From assembly GCF_030272615.1 (NCBI RefSeq), contig NC_081406.1:396018439-396082438 (forward strand): a DNA stretch of 64,000 nucleotides, in the 5' to 3' direction. This DNA is from Cryptomeria japonica. Taxonomy: Eukaryota; Streptophyta; Pinopsida; Cupressales; Cupressaceae. The position numbers were made by a program, and so were the translations under genes. Positions within the stretch are counted from its first letter, which is position 1. Every line of letters starts with the position of its first letter. The notes under the pieces are model-generated. The model made no database searches and was not told the DNA's origin. It saw only the letters and a list, made by a program, of their open reading frames with translations. Positions 12,286 through 24,700 of the stretch are shown piece by piece.

Positions 12286-14019
12286 CTAGTTGATTTTTTC
12301 CAGGGCATTTGCCAGGGTGTTGCTAATTTCATGTAGCTCTTTGATGTTATCCCTGAGATTAGAGAGATCCTTTGCAGAAGCAGCCACAACTTTCTTGACA
12401 CTAGCCCTGGTCCTCTTCGCAGTGCCACCCACCAGTGTAGCATCACCGCTACCAGTCTAGATAGTCTCTTCATCCAAGTCAAGTTCCAAAATCGGTTTTG
12501 GAGAGCAGGTATGATCAAGGACCTTAGCCATATCCTCCAGGTTTTTAGTGACAACATAAAGGATACTCGGGATAACGGTCATCAGATTTTTCATCGCCTC
12601 TCTCCCATCTTCCAACGATTTAACCTTATCCTCCATGTTCTGCTTCCAGTTTATCTACTCTCTATTTTCATCCTCCCTCTTCTCATCCGTATTCTTCCCC
12701 TTTTTTTCCAGGTTCTTTAGGAGCTCATAGGTCCATCTGTCATAATCCATTCTCGCCTTAGAGAGTTTCTTGAGGTTATCCAAGATTAACCCTTTATCCG
12801 CATTTTCCTTATCCTCGCTAACCCCATCCTTAGTCAGGTCCTTCTCAGAATCTTTATTCATTTCCCTCTTGGAATTTGCATCAGTTTCCTCATTATCCTT
12901 GAAATCCACTTCCTCCATCGGATGGCTGTTGTCCTTACTAGGGCAATCACTGAGGATAGGGCTTTCATGACTAGGCTCATTATCACCACTTTCTTCCTCA
13001 TTGCCTAGCTCCTCATCGTTCCAGCTGTCTTCACTGTTGGAGTCATCCATCTCCATTCCGCTGCTTTCCTTTTCAATTTCCTCTATTTCCATTCCAGGGG
13101 CACTTTTCCTTTTTTTGCTAGAGGACACCTTCTCCTTGTTGGAGTCTCCTCCTTCCATCTTTCTCTTACCCGGAGAGGCGGAAATCCTCTTATTTTCCAG
13201 CAGGGCGAGGGTTTTGCAATGCTCATAGATGAGCAGCAAAAGCCCGCAATGAAGAGTCGGGCTGGAAGGGTTATTCCTATGTTTATTGAGGGACTTGGAG
13301 AGGGACCTAAAAAGGTAGTAGGGCAGGGATACCTTTTTGTCATGTCTGAAATGGTTTAAGAGAACAAAGTGGTAGGTGTGGGCCCTAGAGAAACGACCTT
13401 CAATCGTGATATATTCCATAATTACATTCAGAACCCAGCCCCATAGTTTCTTGATATTTGCAGCTTCGTAGTAGCCCCCAGTGGCTTTGCCGATTTTAAC
13501 CCTCTCTTTCTCTTTCCGTGAGAATAGATTAACTGCATTGTTGGAGACTTTAAGGTCTTGAAAGAAATTAAGCCCAGTGTGGGGCATGCCAGTCACAATA
13601 GAAATGAGCCCAGCATCCAGCTTAAACTTAACTCCATAAATTTTAAAGGAGCCATTAGACTAGATTTCAGAAATCTTGGAAACGACGAGGTTTACTCTAC
13701 CTTTGTTAGAGTCCATGAGCTTCTCCATGAAGCTGGTGAGAGAACCCTTTTCCAATTTTGCCTAGACTTTCGACATCGCTTTCCAAGTCGACGTATTGTC
13801 TGGTTCCTCCCACCTTAGGTCTCCTCCCATCTTCGGATTGAGGCTATCGGCTTTGTTTCTCTGCAAACTAAGTCCTTCTTTCCTAGTGTTGCTTGAGATT
13901 TTGAGCCGGGTTACCCACAAAGCGTGCGGCGAATTATTAATGATTGTTGGAGATTTGCTGCTTTGCCAAGTAATGATGACCTTTCCATCAAGGCATAAGT
14001 TATTCTTTTTAAATATCAT
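12286..14019 (-). pseudogene. LINE-B ORF3, unusual extra ORF after RNase H
   Basis: It starts at the ATG at 14019, whose codons overlap the ORF2 stop (ATGATATTTAA), and stays in a single frame to a stop at 12286: 577 codons with four in-frame stops (near 13762, 13663, 12655 and 12460) and no frameshift. Order: a short lead; a helical region with WGWVLNVIMEYITIEGRFSR and HTYHFVLLNHFRHDKKVSLP (about 13250-13480); a basic KKRK patch; a long acidic Ser/Glu/Asp-rich tract (about 12850-13130); a C-terminal helical segment. I do not recognise a family with certainty. It resembles domains in plant databases labelled putative plant transposon protein, and loosely the unknown ORF of elements A, B and D. 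It is followed by the LINE tail, so it belongs to the element. Confidence 0.65.
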
Positions 14020-17000
14020 GATTGAGCTGTCCTTCTCTCCCCATATAACGGTCCTTTCTAAGGAACTCTTTAATGTTTAAATTGAGATCATCCTCGTGCC
14101 AGATCGATTGGGAGTCAGAGTTAACCCCTATATTCGCTAAACAATCCACTACACTATTTTGCTCTTTGAAGGCATGTTGAATAATAATTTCTTTAAAACT
14201 TGCAATGATCTCCCTAGCTTTCATGATGATATTTTCAATTGACCAAGAAGGCTCTGACCCCCCCTTTAAACACTTAATAATATTAAGTGAATCTCCCTCA
14301 AGCCATAATTTATCATAATTAAGATTTTTGGCTATAATTAAGGTGTTCAGGGCAGCTGAGGCTTCGACAAAATGGCTAGTTTGATTCCCCAGAGGAATAG
14401 CCACCGCCTTTAAACAATTTCCAGCAAAATTCCTAACAATGCCCCCATATCTAGCTTTACCCAGATTCCCTTTAGAGGCCCCATCAAAGTTAGCCTTATT
14501 CCACCCCTGAGGAGGAAAACACCAGACGAGACCTTCTCTTCCTATCTACTTACTGGTAGTAGTGGTAGAGAGGTTCCACCTGTCTTTGAAGTCATCTTTA
14601 GTAGCAGGTCCATGATCAGTGCCATAGAGGCATTCAAAAATACTCCTAAATTTTTTATCTGCCACCACTTCAGGAATAGCCCTTTTATCCCTAAAAATCC
14701 TATTGTTATGCTCTTTCCAGATATTCCAGATAACAATCAGCAGAGAAAGTCTCAATGTCTCCACAATTTTAGGATTAGAATTAGGGCATTGCCATTGCTG
14801 CCAGGAATCCCCAAGGGAATTCGGGAAAACCCAGCTCAGGTTCCACTTGCTTAAGATGATTTTCCAGATATCCTGATTGAAAGTGCATTGATTGAGAATA
14901 TGGCAAGCCGTCTATTCTTCCCTGCAACATAGAGAACACCTATTAGGAAAAATAAAACCTCTTTTATGAAGGTTGTTTAGGGTTAAAACCATGTTTTGGA
15001 TGAAAATCCAAAAGAAGATATTGACCTTTGGAACTAACTTCTTGTTCCAGACTTTAGCCCAGATGGGAATTTCTTCCACCGGATCATTATGAATAGCCAC
15101 AACTGAGGAAACAAAATATTTCTCGTCCAGGGTTTCCCTCCATATCAATCTATCATCTTTGTTGTCTCTAGGGATTTTAGCAGAGAGAGCAATCTGAAGG
15201 AGCTTGAGCCCCAGACACTGCTGGCTAAAATCAATCCAGTTCCCATTTCTCCAATAATCTCTGACCAGCTCACCAAACTTTCTTTTGAACCAGTCTTTCC
15301 AATCTTTAAGGATTGGAATTTCCTCAAGAGGTTTATCTAGAATCCATCTATCTTCCCAAAATCTTATTCTCCTCCCATCCCCAATGTTCCAAGTTCTGCC
15401 ACCAGCAACCCAACTTTTAGTAGATTGAACAACATTCCATATAGCTGAGCCTTCAACAATGAAAGAATTATCAAGGAATTCTTCCTCAGAAGGTTGCATA
15501 TAGAGGTATTTGTTTTTCCAGATTGAGTTCCATTCTCTTTCCCCCCCTTTCAATCTCCATATTTGTTTGGCTAATAAAGCTTTATTCATAGAACCAATGT
15601 TTGTTAAGCCCAACCCACCTGAGGCCTTAGGGGAGCAAATTTTATTCCAAGCAATAAGGGGTATTCTATTTTTGACTTCCACCCCCGACCAAAGGAACTT
15701 TTTTTGGATTCTTTCAATGGCTTTCGCAAACTTTGTGGGGATTTTGAACAAGCTGAGAGCATAAACAAGAAAATTTTGGAGAGTGGCTTTGAGCAGAGTA
15801 ATTTTGCCCGCTTGACTAAGGACAACCCCTTTCCAGCCAGCAAGTTTCAAGTTAATTCTGTCTATCAACTTATTCCAGAAGGAATCCTCGGGCTTGAGAC
15901 ACAAAGGAAGCCCCAAATAAGTAGAGGGAAGCTCAAAAATATTGCAACCAAGAATTCTTCCAATCCTTAGTTGCCTTTGGACTGGGGTATTGATGAAGAA
16001 CAGAGAGCTTTTATCCCAGTTGATTTTTTGGCTAGAGGTAGATTCATAAGTATTCAAAATATTCTTCATATTTTTAGCTTCCAAAATGGTGGCTTCCCCC
16101 ATGGTAATAGAGTCATCAATGAATTGTTCATGAGAACAAACAACATTGGAAGAAGAAGGTTTCAGACCCCTGAGATTGCCATCTTCCAAATTTTTAAGAA
16201 TAAATCTGAATAACTTTGTCACCAAAACCAAACACTTTCATGATCCTAAGGAGAAACTGCCAATTCACTCTATCAAAAGCTTTAGCCATGTCTAACTTTA
16301 GGAAGAAGCCTTGGTTATTCGCTACTTTCAGGGAGTGGATATTTTCATGAACGGATATAATGGAATCCAAAATATGTCTTCCGGGGACAAAGCCATTCTG
16401 CTAGACATAGATAATCCTTGGAAGAATTTCCAACAACCTGGAAGTCAGAACCTTGGATAAGATCTTGTAAATAGAGTTACACAAGCTAATAGGTCTAAAC
16501 TTGTTAGATAATCAGCTCCGGGGATTTTTGGGATAAGGACAATGAAGGTGGCATTCAGTTCCTTGAGGAGTCTTCTAGTGCCAAAGAATTCTTTAACACC
16601 ATTGCAAATGTCAGCCTCCACTATGTGCCAAAAATTTTGGAAGAAAAACATTGGGAAACCGTCCGGTCTAGGGGATTTATCACCCTGAAAGGAGAACACC
16701 GCCTTTTTGATTTCCAGATTAGAGGGAATATGAGATAAAAGGTTGTTATCAGCTTCAGTCAGGATAGAAGGAATAGCTTGTAAAAGGGTGTTTTGATTGC
16801 TGAAATTCAGGTTATCCACATCTCCTAGCAAGGTGCTGAAATGCTCGAGAGCTTCCTTCCTAATATCGCTATCCTTTGTTAGGATGCCTTTATTGTAGGA
16901 TAATCTGAATATTCTATTAGCTGCCCTATGCTTAAGAGTAGTTAAGTGAAAGAACCAGGTGTTTTTATCGCCTTCCTTCAGGAACAAGGCTCTGGATCTT

Positions 17001-18043
17001 TGTCTCCAGAACGTCTCTTCATTAGAAATGATGGTGTGGTATTTAGATAAAAGAGCATTTTTAGCCATCCTTAGATCTTCAGATAGCCCAGCCTCTTGGA
17101 TTCTATCCTAAACTTCCTTTATTTCAGTTTTGACTTGAATTTTACTCTTGAATATGTCCCCAAAAATATCTTTGTTCCAGATTTTAATTTTGGCTTTAAG
17201 GATATTGAGCTTTTTGGCAATTCTAAAAAGAGTCGTACCCTCCACTTCAGAATTCCACCATTCAGCAATATGAGCTTCCAGAGAAGGATGGGAAAGCCAA
17301 AATTTTTCAAATCTGAAAGGGAAGTTTCTCTTGGCCGAAAAAGAGTTGGCAGTAAAGGAGATGGGGTAATGGTTTGACCCAATTTTGATAATAGAAGCAA
17401 GGGAGCAACTATACTTGGAAAACCAGTCAGGAGAAATTAAAAATCTATCTAACTTAACTTGAATAAGATCAGCTCAGGTTCTTCTATTGGTCCAGGTGTC
17501 ATTAATACCTTGGAGATCCACATCAATGAGAGATTGATCATTTATGAAATCCATAAGGTCTTGTTTCCCATCAAGTTGTAAAGGGATACCTCCCATCTTC
17601 TCTTCCTCTTTGAGTGGAGTATTAAAATCTCCCATAATAATCCAGCTTTGATCAGCAAACTTGAGTCTGTCGACTGCAAGGCTTTTCCAATATTTAACTC
17701 TCCCGGTTTTGGTGTTAGGCATGTAGACATTAGATAACACCCAAACAAAGTTGTCCTTAATATGCTCAAGCTGAACAAAGTTCCTATTAAAAGCAGAGAT
17801 GATTTCCTTACCTTTTATTGTTTTTTGGTTCCAAAAAATCGTAGTTCCTCCAGAAGCTCCCTCCGAGTTAGATCCTATGACCCCATTTTCCTTGAAAATT
17901 CTAATCTTTTCAACTTTTTCCTTAGACATCTTGGTTTCCTGTATGAGGACCACATCCGGTTTATGATCTCTAGTGATATTTCTTAACACATCCTACTTAT
18001 GAGGGGCGTTCAACCCTCTGATATTCTATGATATTATCTTCAT
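14009..18043 (-). pseudogene. LINE-B ORF2: endonuclease, RT, zf-RVT, RNase H
   Basis: The start is the ATG at 18043 (MKIIS followed by a stop where the family has Trp). The endonuclease domain (17474-17989) has VVLIQETKMS, SWIIMGDFNTPL and DTWTNRRT. A linker runs to 17068. RT part 1 (16445-17068) has DKSPRPDGFPMFFFQ and FIVLIPKIPGA. RT then breaks frame near 16500 and continues with a KLDMAKAFDRVNW block (about 16290). In the block at 14912-16231 the catalytic YADD is FIDD. zf-RVT is at the end of that block (FPNRCSLCCREE). RNase H (14009-14404) keeps WLEGDSLNIIKCL. This enzyme would nick DNA and copy the RNA into it. At least three frame breaks make it inactive. Confidence 0.85.
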
Positions 18044-18156
18044 GCTTTAACTGGGGATAGAGCTGACTCAATGGAACACTATGTTCCATCAGCATGGTTC
18101 TTCCAGCTTTCTTGTTCCCTTTGATGTTTTAGGGATGGCCTTCCCTGCTTTTTTTT

Positions 18157-19672
18157 CTAACTTCCAACATCTGCCTTTTTCTTGTTCTTGCTTCTAGTTG
18201 AGATTCCTCCATTGAGTTCCTCCTTGTTCATTTTTCCTTCTCTCGAACAGAGAATCTGGAGATTCTCTTCCAACATATCCACAATTTGAGAAGGGGTTTT
18301 ATAGAGAAGAGGCTTTGGGCTTCCATTAGTTAAAAGCAATAAGGGCTCATTGTTAGAAGGGTCTTGAGCTTCATTAAAGTTTTTCTCAACCGATTTTGAG
18401 AAAGAAGAGGCTGGAATGGTTTCTTCCTTCTCCTCACTAACTGATTCAACCTCTTGGTCCAGAATGGTTTCTTCCTTCTCTTGACTAACAGTTCCAACCT
18501 CCTGATCCTCTGGGTTATTTTTATTGTTCAACTCAATTCCTTTCTCTACTTCTTTAGAGCTCTCTGGTTGGTTGTTAGAGCAGACACAATCTTGTTTATC
18601 ATTACTGCTATTCCCAGTCCTCTTGACTTCATTCACTAAATCCGTTACATCCTTATTTTGGTTACACTCAGTTGATGGGTCTCCTTTTTTATTTATCGTT
18701 TGCCAAATCTTTTTGCTCTTGATATTGCTATCAGTCTTGCTTTCCTTGCTTTTCTTGAGCGGACATGATTTTGCCCAATGCCCCAATTTTTTGCAATGGA
18801 AACAGGCAAATGGAAGAGATTCATATTCAATAGCTTGGGACCATTTTCCAAGTTTTGATATGATTTCTATGGATTGAGGCATATCTGTGATTTGATTAAA
18901 ATTTATGCAGATGCGAGCAAAGACTAACCTTGATTTTGTCGCCATCATCGGGTCAATCATCAGGAGTTCTCTGAAGGATTTCACAGTACCCTTGAAAACT
19001 TCCTCATTCTAGTATTCCAGCGGGAGACCCGAGAGGCGCATCCAAACTGGTGTAGAAACAAAGAACTCGTCAAGGGCGAGGTTCGGGGCCCATTTCTGAA
19101 GAGCCAAGCATGACTTGCCAAACATCCAGGGGCCTTCGCAGAGAGCTTTATTCATGTCTTCTTCAGAGTTAAAAGCGAAGGAAAAAAAACCCTCTAGGCA
19201 GCGCTGCCACGTCCACTTGGCCTTTTACAAGCCATTTTCTCCTTATGAAATTCCTCACATCATCGATGTTAGTCCTAAAGCCAGAGAATCATCCCACTAA
19301 AGTCATGGATAAGCCTGCTACAGTCATATCAACCACTTTGTCCGGAATAGAGATAGCAACCAGTCTAGAGGCGGAGTCTGAGATATTTGTAACTTTCGGA
19401 AGCCTAGATTTAGCTAGCGGCTTCACTCCAAAGAGGGAAGACCATTTTCTACCTTTGCCTCTGTCGTGTGGGTCCCCGGGTTTCAAATCTTTATCCTCTC
19501 CTAGTTTTTCTTTTTCCTTGTCCTCTTCTGACCCTTGAGATGCCTGACCTCCTGCCTGTTTGCCAGTTTCGATCCCAAAAAAATTGCAGTCTCCAAGAAA
19601 TCCGCCTTCCCCAGGAATTCCACCATTCCCTAATTTGAAATTTGGGATTCTTGCTCCTTTTTGCTCTGCCAT
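18157..19672 (-). pseudogene. LINE-B ORF1: DUF4283-like RNA-binding protein with zinc knuckle
   Basis: It starts MAEQKGARIPNFKLGNGGIP at 19672 and runs to a stop at 18157. A Gly/Lys-rich N-terminus precedes a DUF4283-type domain (VRNFIRRKW, CEGPWMFGKSCLALQKW, VWMRLSGLPLEY). The CCHC knuckle CFHCKKLGHWAKSC is near 18780, followed by an acidic, repeat-like tail (two copies of a QEVE-SVSEEKEET-like unit near 18430-18500) and a basic end. It would coat LINE RNA. It is broken by a stop at 19289 and a frameshift in a run of eight T (about 19181-19188, minus strand). Confidence 0.8.
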
Positions 19673-19725
19673 TTGAAATTGTTGTTATTAGCTAAATTAT
19701 CTATTATAATGTTCTATTCCAGCCC

Positions 19726-20238
19726 TTTCCCTTTTTTATTCCTTGTGCAATCCCCTACTGTATGACCCACTTCTTTAAATTCTAAGCAGATTTCCACTAT
19801 ATCCTCCACTTCAATTTCCTACCACTAGAAACCCTCCCCCGATCGTATTTATAGTCTTTGAAAGAGGAGGAGCTTCCAAAGTATGCAAATTCTGGCATAC
19901 ATACTATGCTCCTTGTCCAATGCCTCATTCACTTTCAAAAATTTCCCAATATTATCCCCAATGAATTTTAGGGTTTCAAGGTCCCAATATTCATGAGGCA
20001 ATTTGTACAGTCTAATCCATATTGAGACCTCTTTAATGGATGCTTTCTTTGAGTCAAAATTGGGAACCTAGTCCTTAAAGTAGAAACTCATTCCTCCCAT
20101 CATGAATGGGCCATTTTCCAAGATCCAAACCTTCTCTCTTGAACTAGTGTATATAACCAAGTAGAAACCATTTGGAAGGGTTTTTAAGTCAAAATATTTA
20201 CCCCATTCCGTAGCACACCATTTTCTTACCCTTTTCAA
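19726..20238 (-). pseudogene. LINE-C ORF1, second half of DUF4283 and zinc knuckle
   Basis: The minus strand reads RKWCATEWGKYFDLKTLPNG, then WILENGPFMMGGMSFYFKDW and WIRLYKLPHEYWDLE, a clear DUF4283 domain of plant LINE ORF1. A knuckle near 19780 reads CLEFKEVGHTVGDC, with the second Cys changed to Phe. The N-terminal part of the same domain lies beyond LTR element B (28218-28640) and the C-terminal tail beyond LINE-B (11405-12103). This position-by-position continuity is the main proof that LINE-C is one element. Confidence 0.8.
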
Positions 20239-21429
20239 TGTTGGGTCCAACAATGAAAGCTAATGTACTGAGAGGGGAGGGGTGAATCAGTACTTCAAAA
20301 CTTTTCTTCGAAAACAATCTTACTGATAAACATAAACTGTAAACTGCTGATCTCATAATATAAAGCTAACACATAATTATAGAAATAACATTCATACACA
20401 TTTCACTCCACAACACAAATATTTTGGTTATGCAGAAACTCTTAGTTAGAGAGAAAAACTGTGGTGGGGATGGCACCCACAACTTCACTACTGCAATAAT
20501 AAAGGTTGCTCGGTTAGAGCTACATGTTTAGCAATTTTTGATAGCTTACCCTGTTAGGAGTATCAAGATCTTTAGATCTACCTTGCTAAAGGATTTCACA
20601 ACACTTATACAAAATGTTGCACCTGGTTAAAGGCTTTACAATTTATAGACTTTGTTAGAGTCTTTTACCTATTAAAGGTTTCTATTACAACTCAAATGAT
20701 TCAATAAAATCTTTACAAATATCTGCAACTTTACATCTGAAATGTTATAGCAGATTCTATGTGCTCAATATGAAATTACCTTTCTCATAGCATACCTCAG
20801 TAATTGATAAATCAACTCGATAAACCCTTCTGTTTACTCTGTCCCTTAAACTGTTCTTTGAAGACTTTCTCGGTGACCTCTGAATATCTCTGTCAGTCAT
20901 AGCAGTCACAACTCATTGTGTCCTCTTATGATTTTCCTTTTAACTCTTCTATCACACATGTCTCACTCTTTGATTGTCAAATCACTCTGTATAAATAGAT
21001 CTCTGGGATGGTGATCTATTCATGCTTCGATCTTACAAACAAGATTCATCGAATGAATAAACATAGAAATTATTTCATTGGATAAACTTCCTCAAAATCA
21101 TACAAAATCTTGAAGTGCAATTTCCTATGTGATAACGGTTCCCTGTTCCTCGATTCTTGTAACACGTTTCCACATATGTTTCCAGGTTCATTGAATCTGG
21201 TAACACATTTCTACTCAGTTCATATTACTCGGTATACCTTCTTTGCTTCTCGGTAGACATAGAACATTACTTGGTAGATAGCTCGATGTATACTTAACTC
21301 TGTGACTCATTTCTTCTATAACCGACTTCTTTAGTGCTTACCAACTGAATATTTTGGTAGTATTAACCGACTACAGTATATAGGATGACTTTGGACATAA
21401 AACTAATGACAACTTAGTAAATAATAACA
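20239..21429 (-). repeat. 3' LTR of element B
   Basis: 1,191 bp, TGTTGG...TAACA. It carries the C-rich hairpin (20264-20295), the double hairpin (20432-20480) and several short degenerate repeats of the type CCCTGTTAGGAG / GGTTAAAGG (about 20550-20690). Other families (H and I) show the same kind of repeats. Confidence 0.9.
20432..20480 (-). other. LTR double hairpin, element B copy
   Basis: Hairpin 1 (20432-20462) pairs GCAG with CTGT/CTG outside and CTCT with AGAG inside, separated by A-rich loops. Hairpin 2 (20464-20480) pairs GTGGG with CCCAC around a 7-base loop. In family A the same positions are GTGG/CCAC and CCTC/GAGG, so both strands of the stems have changed together. The copy in the other LTR is at 27220-27268. 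Confidence 0.6.
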
Positions 21430-21753
21430 ATCTCCCCTTTTGACATTAGTTTGGTATGTTTGACAAAACTCCTTTCAAAGTCATAACTCAAAATCTATAT
21501 ACTTACAAAATTTGACTAAAATGATAGTATATATAATTGTCAATGAATAGTAACATACTCAAATATATACTCCCCTTATCAATATACTGTACATAACTTA
21601 ATTTGCATTCTCTTATGATCAATGCTCGGTGTTTACTGCTTTGTGTTCTATGCTCCCCCTGTCAAATTCAACTATACATTCGGATACTCTGTTCTGCTTT
21701 GGTACACTCACTCTTATACTCGGTATACTCCCCCTTTTTGACAAACATCAAAA
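21430..21753 (-). promoter_or_regulatory. Polypurine tract and 3' untranslated zone of element B
   Basis: The minus strand has CAAAAGGGGAGAT directly before the LTR (21430-21442). Two further tracts of the same kind sit upstream, near 21655 and 21730 (plus strand CTCCCCCT). The stretch has no coding signal. Extra internal tracts are also present in A, D and H. Confidence 0.7.
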
Positions 21754-24700
21754 CTAGTTACCATTAGGTGGAGGCAATTGGTCAAAAATAGATTTATACT
21801 TTGTACTGGTGTCAGTGAGAGAAGTGGAGAGTGCATCCTTGACACTGCCCATTAGGGAATTCTGAGCTGTAATATCAGCTAACAGTGAAATCAAACCATC
21901 TAAAGTGGTTCCCTCTTGTTGAGTGGATAAATGGGTAGCTCGGTTGATCTGCTGTTGGACTGATGATAAGTGGGGAATAAATAAGGTCTGAAGAGTCATG
22001 ATATCCATCCTTATTTTGTGCTCTTCATTTTGAAGTTCTAACTGTTGATCCATAAGAGTTTGTAGCTTGGTATAGAAATTTTGAACAAAATTTGGCTCGG
22101 TGGTCAATTTATTGGAGAGATCGGTAATCTCTTGTTCAATAACTTTAGTCTTATGCTTGATATCCTTAATAAATAATGAAAATGTATAGAGCTTCTGAAA
22201 TAAATAAAGAATATGTTTGAGTTGAGGGGACAACTTAGCAATGAGTCTAACAAGCTTGACTTTACCTATGGCAATTGCTTTCTGCACTTCTTCAATCATT
22301 TTGGCAGTTAGCTCTTTGTCCTTCAACTTGCTAAGGTATTCTGATGCATCTACTCCTGATGCTTCTAATTTAGTGAGTAGTTCATCCAATTGCATATGGA
22401 TGGCAGCATCTTTATTCATGGTAGCTTCAGGTAGCATGTCTGTCAATAATGCTTTAACCTTTTGAAGTACTCGGTTCTTCTTCTAAATAGCCATTTGTCT
22501 TTCTTGTTCTGCTTTGGCTTTACATAGCTCTCCAAATTCAATAAGTGCTTGCCCTTTCAGTTTTGAAATGTCAACATTTGGCAACACAATAGGCTTTGAT
22601 AGATCTACCTTGGAACTATGCTTCTTCACTTTCTTTTCTTTAGATGATGAGGATTTCACTGGTTGAACGAGTACAATGGCTATGGAGGCTTGTTCACCCT
22701 AGGTAGGTTGCTCGGTAGAGGAAACACTTTTGTCGGTTCTCTTAGCCTCTAATGTGTCCTTCGGTGATTCCTTTCTTGGGGTCTTAGTGGCAACAGTTTT
22801 AGTGCATGCAGGTGCTTGAGAAGTCTGTTCCCCGGTGGCCTGAGAAGTAGATTCTCCTTTTGTAGACTGTTGACCCTCTTTGCCTTGATCAGTGTCCTGA
22901 GGTATCTTGATTGAAACTTGCTAAGTTACCAGAGGATAGGACTTGACTTGTTCCAAAACTGATTCACTTGATACTAGTTTGGCATAGACATTTCCTTCTA
23001 TCATTTCTTCTTTCTGTGCGTCAGTGTCCATGACATCTTCGTCTTGTTGAATAGTTGAAGCAGGATCTTGCTTGGTAATGTCAACTATTTCTACTTCACC
23101 TTGAGTTTCTTCAGTCTGAATTCTAAAGATTTCTTGCCATTTTTCTTTTGTTTCCTTTTCAACTTCAAGATAGAGTCCATTCATCATTTTCAAGGCTCTA
23201 TGCTTCACTTGAAATTTTTTCTAATATCATCTACCGACATGTCTGGAAAGAGATGTACTAAAAATCTTTCTCTTATCCACTTCTCCAAGTCCATAGCATA
23301 TTTCCTTCTGTTGTCAATGTGAGAGTATAATGCATTTGGAAGAAAATTACTTACTTCCAATGGAACTACATGGAATTTGAGAAGTGTGCATACAACTGAT
23401 TCTTCTATTTGCCTCTTCTCATCTTCTGTTCTGGAGTCATATTTTACATACTTGAATGACCCGAATCCTCCATATTGTTTCAATTTGGCACAAAAGTTGT
23501 CAACACCATGTACATCTTCTTGTGTGCTTTTAACAATCTGAAATTTGTTTTTGTCTTTAGATTCTATGTCACTTGACTCTTTATTCAAAATGAGTCTCCT
23601 GGTCGACTTTCTATAAGTCTTTGTAACTTTAGGCAATTCAACCTTTTTCTGTCTCTTACTGGGTGACACTGCAGATGATCTAGTGTTAGGTCATTTCACT
23701 AGTGGATTCGGTGATACCTTAGGTGTATCTTGTTTCTTCCTTTTCAATATTTTGCGATTTGGCAACTCGGTGCTCAGAGTAATTGCTGCTTCTTGAGCCT
23801 CATATTCTTCCTCAATTGTAAGTTTATCACTCTTGATAGGAGTGGAGGTAGAACCTTCTCCAAATTTCTCAGTTAGCACTTTGATCATTTTAGTGGCTTT
23901 TCTTGTAGCCTTCGATACTACTATGCTCATTTTTACTTTTTCTTTGACCTCTTCATAGGTACCATACCTGATCTTAGTAGCATGCCTAGGAAGTGTCAAA
24001 AAGGCATCTATCTATTATTGAGAAATATCAAGATCCATCTCATAACCCATGGATTGTAGAGATTGAGTTTTGGGATCTACTGCATTGACATAACAGTAGT
24101 CGGTGTCTACTTCAAAACATATATCATCCTTATATTTTTCCACTAACTGAGGTGGGATTCTATACCTGTTATGCATCTTTTCTTGAAATTAGTTGAAGTA
24201 GTCATCCATTATTTCATTGAAATTATCACCTAACTGATTGATAAAGTCATTTATTTGATGGGTGATTGGTCGGTGTAACTCCCAAACTATGTTACCGACT
24301 GATGGGAAGAATTTCTGAAAATAGAAAAACATGCACACTAAGAGTGACCCAAACTTTAGTGTGTTTGCCAAGTTATTCTTCTTAGGTTTCCTTATAGTGT
24401 TGAGATTTTCAAATAGGTTTTTCAACAACACTTCACATAGATCAATCTTCATACCCTTTTTCACAATCTTGTAGGCCAAATCTACAGCTACACAAGGTAC
24501 ATTGTTTTCTCTTGCCAATTGAAAGAAACAATAACCGATGACTCTAATTGCAAACTTTAGCTCTGCATCTGTAACATTATTCAATTTAAGACCTCTGCAA
24601 TCAGACTCAACTCTGGTTAAAGTTATCAATTCATTCTGTGAAATCATTTTCTGTGCTCGGGCATGGTCGTATATAGGGTATCCGATTATTATGTGAATGA

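Larger units (their letters stand above)
12104..19725 (-). mobile_element. LINE-B, nearly full-length L1-type LINE with three ORFs
   Basis: A non-LTR element of about 7.6 kb on the minus strand. Its 3' end is a short A7 tail (12104-12110) after a CCTTAATC block. It has ORF1 (DUF4283-like plus CCHC), ORF2 (endonuclease, RT, zf-RVT, RNase H) and an extra ORF3. It lies inside LINE-C ORF1. The flanks CAAGGAATAAAAAAGGGAAA (minus strand, 19726-19745) and CAAGAACCAATAAGGAAAAA (12084-12103) look like an imperfect target duplication. It is better preserved than LINE-C, as expected for a later insertion. Confidence 0.85.

Noticed and set aside
12655-13343. Several Ser/Leu-rich plus-strand frames around 12770-13228
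   Set aside because: They are antisense to the acidic tract of LINE-B ORF3; their repetitive make-up comes from the GAA/GAG codons on the other strand.
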